Below are positions 1-4,961 of a stretch of 5,526 nucleotides of DNA, piece by piece. Position 1 is the first letter of the stretch, and the number at the start of each line of letters is the position of its first letter. Location: positions 1 to 5,526 of the forward strand of contig JAATVN010000194.1 in NCBI GenBank assembly GCA_014523595.1, written 5' to 3'. This stretch comes from Nitrososphaerales archaeon TH5888. Its GTDB lineage: Archaea > Thermoproteota > Nitrososphaeria > Nitrososphaerales > Nitrososphaeraceae. Made by a program: the position numbers and the translations under genes. A model generated the notes under the pieces. That model saw only the letters and a program-made list of their open reading frames with translations, was not told the origin of the DNA and searched no databases.

Positions 1-974
1 ATCATCTGGATATCTTTATTTGGTTCGTTTCCATTTGTAGTAAGGTAACCACCTGTGATAATTCCATTTGCCCCAGCCTGAAGGGCGAGCTTTCCCCCGT
101 CACTGAAGTGGACTTCTCTTCCTCCAGCAATTTTCAATATTGTTTTTGGCATAATAAATCTCCAAACAGCAATAGTTCTAATGATGTCGATTGGATCAAT
201 TGAACAATTATCCAGTTCCTTCGGTGTGCCCTTTCTTGGAATCAATATGTTAATCGGAACTTCATCTGGTTCAAGAGATGAAAGAGAAAATGCCAATTCA
301 ATCCGTTGTCTTGTAGATTCGCCCATTCCAATAATCCCTCCACAACAAAGTTCGAGCCCTGCCTCTTTGACTATTCTTGCCGTCTTGACTCTGTCTGAAA
401 AATCATGTGTATTGCAGATTTTTGAAAAGAAACTTTCTGAGGCTTCTAGATTGTGATTATATCGCTTGACTCCTAATGATTTCAGCCTTTCCGCTCGATC
501 TGGTGTCATGAAGCCAAGTGAAACATTAATGTCCAGATTTACTTCATTTCTTAATCTTTTGATAATCTTACAAATTTTTTCAAAATCATTTTGTGAAGGT
601 TCTCTATAAGCACAAACAAGACAAAAACTGGCAGAACCATTAATGTGTGCTTCTCTTGCTTTCTGCAAAATTATATCATCGTCTAGGAGTGGATATTTTG
701 TTATACCAGTTTCGTAAAATGTAGATTGGGCGCAAAAGGAACAATCCTCGGGACAATTACCTGACTTGGCATTTATCAGGGATTCGACATCAACAGCTTC
801 TTGATTAAATTTTTTAGTAATAATATTAGCACAATCTGCAAGCTTTATCAAATTATTAGTTGAGATTAATCTTTCTGCTTCATCAAAGGATATACTATTT
901 CCATTAATGACCTTCTTCATACAAGAATCAATGAACTCGAAATCCTGCATCATTAGTTCTTTTTTAGAACCCAT
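1..974 (-). CDS. bioB: Biotin synthase BioB, C-terminus cut by window edge
   Basis: Radical SAM enzyme that inserts sulfur into dethiobiotin, the last step of biotin synthesis. Reading down from the ATG at 974 gives 324 uninterrupted residues, leaving the window before a stop; by comparison with E. coli BioB only the C-terminal tail is missing. The radical SAM cluster motif is CPEDCSFC (Cys74, Cys78, Cys81). Other BioB signatures are RYNHNLEAS (171-179), CCGGIIGMGES (210-220), VPINILIPRKGTP (239-251), DIIRTIAV (263-270) and AGGRE (283-287, Arg286 matching E. coli Arg260). Cys118 and Cys210 match E. coli Cys97 and Cys188, but the position of Cys128 is Asn150; extra cysteines occur at 121 and 211. 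No Shine-Dalgarno sequence precedes the ATG; tandem ATGs at residues 8-9 are alternative starts. It points the same way as bioA but is separated from it by a recombinase segment. Confidence 0.95.
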   Translation of the reverse strand, partial: MGSKKELMMQDFEFIDSCMKKVINGNSISFDEAERLISTNNLIKLADCANIITKKFNQEAVDVESLINAKSGNCPEDCSFCAQSTFYETGITKYPLLDDDIILQKAREAHINGSASFCLVCAYREPSQNDFEKICKIIKRLRNEVNLDINVSLGFMTPDRAERLKSLGVKRYNHNLEASESFFSKICNTHDFSDRVKTARIVKEAGLELCCGGIIGMGESTRQRIELAFSLSSLEPDEVPINILIPRKGTPKELDNCSIDPIDIIRTIAVWRFIMPKTILKIAGGREVHFSDGGKLALQAGANGIITGGYLTTNGNEPNKDIQM

Positions 975-986
975 ACTTATTCTTTA

Positions 987-995
987 ATTATCTGA
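987..995 (+). repeat. 9-bp direct repeat, copy 1 (upstream of bioB)
   Basis: ATTATCTGA, identical to 2089-2097; the match continues as CTT here against TTT there (11 of 12 bases). It lies 12 bases upstream of the bioB ATG. Together the two copies enclose the segment carrying the serine recombinase, so they may be duplicated target or attachment sequence. A 9-mer repeat in AT-rich DNA can arise by chance; its interest comes from the position at both gene junctions. Confidence 0.4.
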
Positions 996-1319
996 CTTGG
1001 GATCAGTTCATACATACATATCAATGGATTTTTTAGAATCGGAATCAGGAGACATAAAAGGTACTTCGCATTGATGTATAAGGATAGTTATGAGCTCTTG
1101 CATTTTCTACTCGAATCTCTAACGGTCCAACTCCGAATTTCAAAACAATGTTAGTATTCAAACATCAGGATATTTGGAGACAATGGCAAAAAATAACTAG
1201 CGTTATTAGGTGTTTTCGAGCTCTTTCCCCCCACAAAAAACAACTGAAAATCAACAAAATTGAAAGATGTCTTGGTAATCTTGATAGTGGGAAAGATATG
1301 CGAAATTCGTCATTTCATC

Positions 1320-1340
1320 TTTAGACTCCAACAGTCTAAA
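1320..1340. repeat. Dyad TTTAGACT-N5-AGTCTAAA
   Basis: Perfect 8-bp inverted arms around CCAAC, about 140 bases upstream of the recombinase start. The same AGACT/AGTCT half-sites recur farther apart at 1369-1373 and 1395-1402. Small serine recombinases bind paired inverted half-sites, often several pairs with different spacing next to their own gene, so this could be part of a recombination or operator region. It could equally be an RNA hairpin. The function is inferred from position only. Confidence 0.4.
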
Positions 1341-1361
1341 AAAGGACCCGTTTTTATATCA

Positions 1362-1402
1362 TCTAAAAAGACTCGCGTTTTTTTACTCGTATTCAGTCTA
1401 AA
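1362..1402. repeat. Second, wider AGACT...AGTCTAAA dyad
   Basis: AGACT (1369-1373) faces AGTCTAAA (1395-1402) across 21 bases. The block beginning TCTAAAAAGACTCGCG (1362) is also a degenerate direct copy of TCTAAAAAAGGACCCG (1335), offset by 27 bases, and both run into a T tract. With the 1320-1340 dyad this gives two half-site pairs with different spacers, in the style of resolvase res subsites. AT-richness makes part of the similarity cheap. Confidence 0.3.
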
Positions 1403-1445
1403 TAATGTGATACCTTTTTTCACCTGTACGTATTTTTTTTGACCT

Positions 1446-1457
1446 AAAGTATTATCA
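1446..1457 (+). promoter_or_regulatory. Possible TATA box of the recombinase gene
   Basis: The AT-rich stretch AAAGTATTATCA is centred about 28 bases upstream of the ATG at 1480. That is the spacing expected if transcription starts at or just before the start codon. No Shine-Dalgarno sequence lies before the ATG, which supports a leaderless or nearly leaderless transcript. The match to an archaeal box A is only fair. Confidence 0.35.
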
Positions 1458-1479
1458 AGTTTTCATCAAGTAATATGTA

Positions 1480-2070
1480 ATGAAATATTCATTTGGATAC
1501 TTGCGAGTCAGTACCGCCGAACAGACAATTCTTAATCAGAGGTTGGCAATCGAAAAGTGGGCGACTGAAAATGACTTTAAAATTCTTGATTTTTTCGAAG
1601 ATTCTGCAGTAAGCGGAAAGATCCCTGCAATAAATAGACCTGCTTTCAGAGACATGCTAAATCTGGTTAGGTCTGACCGTGTTGACTCGGTCATAGTTTA
1701 TGAATTATCACGAGTCGGAAGAACATTTTGGGAAACACTTGATGCAATAAAATCAATTGAAGAATATTCCCCACTGATATCTTGTTCACCAAAAGAACTA
1801 TTTCTTCAAACCACTGATCCGAGCGTTAGGAAACTAATGCTTGGCATCCTGACTTGGGTCGCAGAAAGAGAAAGGGAAATGTTGATTCAACGCACAAAAG
1901 ATGGAATGGTAAGGGCAAAAATGTCTGGAAAAAATATTGGACGTCCAAAAAAGACACTTGACAAAGATACCCTGATCAAAATGTTGTCTCAGAACATACC
2001 ACGTAATAAGATCGCCAAAAACCTTGGAATATCAAAAGCTACCCTTTATAACCAGATTCGGATGATTTAG
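1480..2070 (+). CDS. Small serine recombinase (resolvase/invertase family)
   Basis: Complete 196-residue site-specific recombinase of the Tn3-resolvase/Hin-invertase type, which cuts and rejoins DNA through a 5'-phosphoserine link. The N-terminal catalytic domain opens GYLRVSTAEQ, with Arg9 and nucleophile Ser11 placed as Arg8 and Ser10 of gamma-delta resolvase. YELSRVGRT (74-82) carries the other conserved arginines (78 and 81). AEREREMLIQRTKDG (128-142) is the start of the long E helix, and GRPKK (154-158) leads into a C-terminal helix-turn-helix (about 160-196, IAKNLGISKATLYNQI). The length is normal and no key residue is missing. It faces bioA head to tail-end (19 bases between stop codons) and diverges from bioB. 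It may belong to a small inserted element; no transposase, TnpB or cargo gene accompanies it. Whether it acts as resolvase, invertase or integrase cannot be told from sequence. Confidence 0.93.
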   Translation: MKYSFGYLRVSTAEQTILNQRLAIEKWATENDFKILDFFEDSAVSGKIPAINRPAFRDMLNLVRSDRVDSVIVYELSRVGRTFWETLDAIKSIEEYSPLISCSPKELFLQTTDPSVRKLMLGILTWVAEREREMLIQRTKDGMVRAKMSGKNIGRPKKTLDKDTLIKMLSQNIPRNKIAKNLGISKATLYNQIRMI

Positions 2071-2088
2071 ATAAATCACCTGATTAAT

Positions 2089-2097
2089 ATTATCTGA
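2089..2097 (+). repeat. 9-bp direct repeat, copy 2 (across the bioA stop codon)
   Basis: ATTATCTGA, identical to 987-995. On the minus strand it reads TCAGATAAT and contains the last sense codon (AGA) and the TAA stop of bioA. If the DNA between the two copies were removed, the bioA stop would be followed after 13 bases by the bioB ATG, an ordinary operon spacing. This makes it a candidate right boundary of an inserted segment. Confidence 0.4.
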
Positions 2098-3421
2098 TTT
2101 TCTGTTGAATCTTTTCTACTATCTGATATTCAGTATCAACTATCTTTGTCAGATCTTCTTTTCCTATTGCTAATGGTGGAATTATTGTAATTATATTTCC
2201 CAAAGTCCTAAGATATACACCCTTTTTCAATGATTCTCTTGCAATATACTGTCCAATTGGAACCTTATCAATCATCTTGATGGGTTTGTTCTCTTTTCTT
2301 AACTCTATTCCACAAAGCAGTCCTTTATTTCTGATGTCATAACAAATATCTAATTCTGCAAATCTTTTCAAAAGTCGATCCAGTACCAGGGAATTGATCC
2401 TTATTTTTCTAATAAGATTTACCTTCTCATAAAGAGCTAGGTTTGTCAGTGCAGCTGTGCATCCAACGGGATGGCCAGTGAATGTATGTCCGTGAAAAAG
2501 CTGCCGCTTATCCCAATAATCTCCGAGGAATTCGTTAAAAATTTTAAAAGTTGTTAGTGTTACTGCTAGGGGAAAATAGCCACCTGTAAGAGCCTTTGCG
2601 AAACAAACAATGTCTGGTTCAGATCGTTGTGCCTTATACTCTATCATATTACCAAGTCTTCCAAATCCTGTAGCTATCTCATCCAGTATCAGAAGAATAT
2701 CATATTTTTTGCAGAGGTCACTGATCTCTTTTTGAAATTTGTTCGGGTATATGTTTACACCACCTGCGATTTGAGCTCCGCTTTCCATTACCATGCCAGA
2801 TATTTTTTGTGATTTCCTCTTTAGAATGTTCTCAATTTTATCTACATATTGTTCAATGTCTTGCTGTCCAAATTTTTCATGTCTTATAGTTGGTGAATCT
2901 ACCTTTATTGTTTTGAGTAGTAGTGACCTGTAGGGGGAGAAATAACCGTCAACATATCCTATCGACATACAACCAATTGTATCCCCATGATAACCATTTT
3001 TTAAACAGATAAATTCTTTTTTCTGCGTTTTTCCTTTATTGTTCCAGTATTGTATTGCGATTTTTAATGCAGCTTCAATCGCCGTTGAACCATTGTCTGT
3101 GTAGAAAACCTTGCTCATTCCCTTTGCAATTGTTATAAGGCGTTTCGCCAGTTTTGCAGAAGGTTCGTTAATCAAACCAAATAATGAAGAATGTGGAAGA
3201 GTATCAAGCTGATTTTTCATGGAATCAATTATTTCGGTTCTATCGTGTCCCCAGACATTGCACCACATGTTACTAATCCCATCAAGATAACTCCTTTCAT
3301 TGGAATCGACAAAACTAAAACTTCTCCCCGATTGGATCGTAATATTATCAGAGTTATTCCAAAGTTTCATCTGAGTATACGGATGCCAGACATATCTTTT
3401 ATCAAGATTATTACTATTCAA
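2090..3421 (-). CDS. bioA: Adenosylmethionine-8-amino-7-oxononanoate aminotransferase BioA
   Basis: Class III PLP-dependent aminotransferase converting 8-amino-7-oxononanoate to 7,8-diaminopelargonate in biotin synthesis; cytoplasmic. The 443-residue protein begins with the BioA hallmark WHPYTQM (12-18). It has the PLP phosphate-binding GST (111-113), GYHGDT (143-148) with the stacking Tyr144, LILDEIATGFGR (244-255) with Asp247 for the pyridine nitrogen, the Schiff-base lysine Lys276 in FAKALTGGYFPLA, and HTFTGHP (312-318). Length and motif order are normal. The start is TTG: an in-frame stop lies four codons upstream, there is no ATG between, and the next Met (18) would cut into WHPYTQM. No Shine-Dalgarno sequence is visible. 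The SGISNMWCNVWGH region resembles BioA proteins outside the enterobacteria, so the amino donor (S-adenosylmethionine or lysine) is not certain. bioB lies downstream on the same strand beyond the recombinase segment. Confidence 0.95.
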   Translation of the reverse strand: MNSNNLDKRYVWHPYTQMKLWNNSDNITIQSGRSFSFVDSNERSYLDGISNMWCNVWGHDRTEIIDSMKNQLDTLPHSSLFGLINEPSAKLAKRLITIAKGMSKVFYTDNGSTAIEAALKIAIQYWNNKGKTQKKEFICLKNGYHGDTIGCMSIGYVDGYFSPYRSLLLKTIKVDSPTIRHEKFGQQDIEQYVDKIENILKRKSQKISGMVMESGAQIAGGVNIYPNKFQKEISDLCKKYDILLILDEIATGFGRLGNMIEYKAQRSEPDIVCFAKALTGGYFPLAVTLTTFKIFNEFLGDYWDKRQLFHGHTFTGHPVGCTAALTNLALYEKVNLIRKIRINSLVLDRLLKRFAELDICYDIRNKGLLCGIELRKENKPIKMIDKVPIGQYIARESLKKGVYLRTLGNIITIIPPLAIGKEDLTKIVDTEYQIVEKIQQKIR

Positions 3422-3586
3422 TAGAAATAGCTATAGTATTGCACTATTTGTACATTAGCCTGAGTGAAAGTTGTATGATAAATCGCAGTTTTTAATTAGA
3501 AGCTAATTTGACAGTAGTTTCAAAATTCAAGAATTATGATACTATTTGACACTGCGTTGATTCAGGGACCGTAGCATCAAAATAAG

Positions 3587-3598
3587 TTTATTAATAAT
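3587..3598 (+). promoter_or_regulatory. TATA box for the membrane protein gene
   Basis: TTTATTAATAAT is a good archaeal box A, centred about 24 bases upstream of the ATG at 3616. That spacing puts the transcription start at or within a few bases of the start codon, predicting a leaderless mRNA. No Shine-Dalgarno motif precedes the ATG. The rest of the 3422-3615 gap, between this gene and the divergent bioA, shows no other clear element. Confidence 0.6.
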
Positions 3599-3615
3599 CT
3601 GAATATAAGCATTAG

Positions 3616-4068
3616 ATGATGAATACAAAAATATCCATAATTTTGTTATTTATCTCTCTTGCTTTATTAATCACATATGGAGCAGACGTGATTTATTCGC
3701 AAACCACTTCCGGTGATGGAGAGAGTGGTTTTCTCCAAATAGATCCGGCCGTAAGAGGTATCGTCTTTGGTGCCGTTCCCGTAATTTTGTCTATTATAGC
3801 TTTTGCAATTTCCCTACGAAAAAGATCTATGTTGGTAGTGGTACTTCTCCTTATTAATGGAGGATTAATCATAGCCGGAATGATTGGCTTGGCTGCTCAA
3901 GGAGGTGGAGACAACACTTCAACTCTATATGGAACTACTGGGCTAGGAATATTGCTAATTGTACTCGGTATTGTAAAAGGTTACATATCAAAGAGTAAGA
4001 CGGAAAACAAACAAGACAGTAAGTCCGGTAAAAGACCGTGGTGGAAATTCCAAAGTGACGAAGACTAG
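3616..4068 (+). CDS. Small four-helix membrane protein of unknown function
   Basis: A 150-residue protein not assigned to a named family. Four hydrophobic segments are visible at about 6-22, 46-67, 71-94 and 107-122. The loop after helix 1 is polar and acidic (TTSGDGESG), the short turn after helix 2 is RKR (68-70), the loop after helix 3 is glycine-rich (GGGDN), and the tail (122-150) is lysine-rich, ending KRPWWKFQSDED. By the positive-inside rule both ends face the cytoplasm. Helix 1 could instead be a cleaved signal, since the sequence after it (YGADVIYSQT) is short and polar. The style resembles small membrane proteins common in Nitrososphaerota, which is an impression and not a match. 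The start is the first of two tandem ATGs and fits the TATA box upstream. It has no operon partner on its strand. Confidence 0.8.
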   Translation: MMNTKISIILLFISLALLITYGADVIYSQTTSGDGESGFLQIDPAVRGIVFGAVPVILSIIAFAISLRKRSMLVVVLLLINGGLIIAGMIGLAAQGGGDNTSTLYGTTGLGILLIVLGIVKGYISKSKTENKQDSKSGKRPWWKFQSDED

Positions 4069-4186
4069 GAAGGAGCGAAAAGATGATGGTGGTTTAAACA
4101 CAGACCAGGCGGATGAATACAATGTCCACTAGTGATCATTTAGACCATTTAAATATTCATTACTAAGAAAAAATAATTTTACATTC

Positions 4187-4216
4187 AATATTTCTAAATT
4201 CGAATTTAGAAATATT
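4187..4216. repeat. Perfect 30-bp palindrome upstream of tRNA-Asn
   Basis: AATATTTCTAAATTC is followed directly by its exact reverse complement, with no spacer, and then by a run of T (4215-4220). As RNA from the plus strand it would form a hairpin followed by U residues and could end the transcript of the 3616-4068 gene. As DNA it is a symmetric site for a dimeric protein. A related palindrome lies at 4468-4495; their centres are 280 bp apart. Archaeal termination depends mainly on T tracts, so the terminator reading is not secure. Confidence 0.6.
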
Positions 4217-4243
4217 TTTTAATGGTCGAGTAGTGCCATAACA

Positions 4244-4253
4244 TTTAATTAAA
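4244..4253 (+). promoter_or_regulatory. TATA box of the tRNA-Asn gene
   Basis: TTTAATTAAA is centred about 28 bases upstream of the first tRNA base. This is right for a transcript starting a few bases before the mature 5' end. Confidence 0.5.
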
Positions 4254-4276
4254 GTAATAATTTTTGTAAAATATGC

Positions 4277-4378
4277 GCCGCTGTAGCTCAGCATGGTAGA
4301 GCAAATTCAAAGATGGTTACTTTGAAGCTTAACTGGCTGTTAACCAGTGGGCCATCAGTTCAAGTCTGATCAGCGGCG
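4277..4378 (+). tRNA. tRNA-Asn (anticodon GUU) with a 28-nt intron
   Basis: All arms fold. The acceptor is GCCGCTG with CAGCGGC (7 bp). The D stem is GCTC/GAGC with loop AGCATGGTA. The anticodon stem is ACTGG/CCAGT with loop CTGTTAA, giving anticodon GTT at 4339-4341. The variable loop is GGGCC and the T arm is ATCAG-TTCAAGT-CTGAT. The discriminator base is G (4378) and CCA is not encoded. Between the D stem and the anticodon stem there are 28 extra bases. Removing 4305-4332 leaves a standard 74-nt tRNA with A at position 26. It decodes asparagine AAC/AAU codons. The gene stands alone, flanked by two related palindromes. Confidence 0.95.
4305..4332 (+). other. tRNA intron at non-canonical position 27/28
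   Basis: The precursor forms a bulge-helix-bulge. Exon GAGC (4299-4302) pairs with intron GCTT (4327-4330), giving the 4-bp central helix with one G-U pair. The 3-nt bulges are AAA (4303-4305) and AAC (4331-4333). The inner helix is TTCAAAG/CTTTGAA, closed by a 7-nt loop. Cutting after the second base of each bulge, the usual rule for archaeal tRNA splicing endonuclease, joins A at 27 to C at 28 and restores ACTGG. A one-base shift of both cuts gives the same product. The outer helix is weak, so this is a relaxed motif on that side. Confidence 0.85.
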
Positions 4379-4467
4379 CTTTAATTAATATCTAAATAAA
4401 CGTAGACAATTTACGGGATCAATGATTTTTGTTACTAATATTTGTATCAAACATGACCAATAACCAA

Positions 4468-4495
4468 ATATTGCACAATTCGAATTTAGCAATAT
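4468..4495. repeat. Imperfect 28-bp palindrome downstream of tRNA-Asn
   Basis: ATATTGC...GCAATAT arms around a TTCGAA centre; 12 of 14 base pairs match. Its right half, AATTCGAATTTAGCAATAT, differs by one base from AATTCGAATTTAGAAATAT at 4198-4216. The two elements are therefore related in sequence and not just both AT-rich. It lies 90 bases after the tRNA gene. Confidence 0.55.
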
Positions 4496-4516
4496 AACTA
4501 TTCATGTTTTATACTA

Positions 4517-4524
4517 TTTTTTTT
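4517..4524 (+). terminator. T8 tract, possible end of the tRNA transcript
   Basis: Eight consecutive T residues on the plus strand, following the 4468-4495 palindrome by 21 bases. Archaeal RNA polymerase stops at such tracts. Shorter T runs nearer the tRNA (4427-4431) could already suffice. Confidence 0.3.
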
Positions 4525-4551
4525 GTTACAGGCGAGTATTCAAAATTATTT

Positions 4552-4911
4552 CTAGAATTGAATAATATCCAACGCGATTGCGTTTGCAAGAAGGTCAAGA
4601 TGCCTGGAAGCAACAATGTAGCCATTTTTTAATTCACTTTTTGAAATCCATCTATTTGAGGAAGACCAAAGTCGTTCTTTCCTAATTCTTTTCTCCAGTT
4701 CTTCAACATCTAGTTCTTTTTCTTCGATTTCCTCTGTGTCAGTTTTTCTTATCGTTAGCAAGACCTTTCTAACTAGGATTCTACTACCAAATCTTTGAGA
4801 GAAATCCCTGGCAGACTCATCATAATCAACGAGTTTTATCTTGATCTGTTTCCTATTTAGTACATCCCTACTTGTCAGCAGTCTATCATCAACAAATCTA
4901 TCATATGACAT
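4552..4911 (-). CDS. Hypothetical protein, 119 residues
   Basis: I do not recognise a family. The protein is soluble and highly charged, with no membrane segment or signal. The N-terminal half alternates basic and hydrophobic residues (KQIKIKLVDY 21-30, RILVRKVLLTIRKT 44-57), suggesting beta strands. An acidic-then-basic stretch (60-80, EEIEEKELDVEELEKRIRKE) is probably helical. The tail (90-119, SKSELKNGYIVASRHLDLLANAIALDIIQF) looks folded, with a last helix. There are no cysteines and no obvious catalytic motif. The ATG start is supported by an AT-rich box about 32 bases upstream. It lies 50 bases downstream of the DUF35 gene on the same strand and could be co-transcribed, but no functional link is evident. 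Confidence 0.7.
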   Translation of the reverse strand: MSYDRFVDDRLLTSRDVLNRKQIKIKLVDYDESARDFSQRFGSRILVRKVLLTIRKTDTEEIEEKELDVEELEKRIRKERLWSSSNRWISKSELKNGYIVASRHLDLLANAIALDIIQF

Positions 4912-4937
4912 CTCGATATGTCTACTTAGAATTATTG

Positions 4938-4948
4938 ATTAATTAAAT
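4938..4948 (-). promoter_or_regulatory. Possible TATA box for the 119-residue protein
   Basis: On the minus strand this reads ATTTAATTAAT, centred 32 bases from the ATG at 4911. It would predict a leader of only a few bases. It lies between the DUF35 stop and this gene, so the gene may have its own start of transcription. Confidence 0.4.
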
Positions 4949-4961
4949 CCTTCAGTAAGTG

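Larger units (their letters stand above)
975..1479. other. Gene-free stretch between bioB and the recombinase
   Basis: About 500 bases with no convincing coding region. It holds the 5' flank of bioB, one copy of a 9-bp direct repeat (987-995), a small dyad AATAAC-TAGC-GTTATT (1192-1207), a stronger dyad at 1320-1340, two A/T-flanked near-repeats (1335-1385), and the probable recombinase promoter. An AT-rich box on the minus strand near 982-991 or an ATATGTATG-like run at 1009-1021 could serve bioB, but neither is decisive. Confidence 0.6.
4069..4276. other. Gene-free stretch before the tRNA gene
   Basis: No credible protein gene. It contains the 30-bp palindrome at 4187-4216 and the tRNA promoter box at 4244-4253. 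A purine-rich AGGAAGGAGCG follows the upstream stop codon, but the ATGs after it open only frames of 4 to 17 codons. Confidence 0.5.

Noticed and set aside
181..456. Plus-strand open frame of 91 codons
   Set aside because: It is antisense to bioB, whose minus-strand reading is continuous and carries all family motifs.
1260..1442. Plus-strand open frame of 60 codons upstream of the recombinase
   Set aside because: Its start is not ATG, the product is low-complexity and hydrophobic without a clear pattern, and it overlaps the dyads and A/T tracts, which explain the composition.
996..2088. A classical insertion sequence with terminal inverted repeats
   Set aside because: The two ends of the segment do not match each other in inverted orientation, and the enzyme is a serine recombinase, not a DDE or HUH transposase.
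2627..2812. Plus-strand open frame inside bioA
   Set aside because: Antisense shadow of a complete BioA with every catalytic motif.
3191..3424. Plus-strand open frame of 77 codons over the start of bioA
   Set aside because: Antisense shadow; no promoter or recognisable domain.
3422..3615. Biotin-responsive riboswitch or operator upstream of bioA
   Set aside because: No convincing dyad or structured leader is visible, and no biotin riboswitch class is established.
4113..4166. 17-codon frame after the membrane protein gene (begins MNTMSTSDHL)
   Set aside because: Too short to judge, no family, and its DNA looks like ordinary spacer.
4277..4378. tRNA 3' end as an integration attachment site
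   Set aside because: No second copy of the tRNA 3' end is found in the window, and the recombinase gene is more than 2 kb away beyond bioA.
4187..4495. The two palindromes as a minimal CRISPR array
   Set aside because: Only two units, a tRNA gene between them, unequal sequence and no cas genes.
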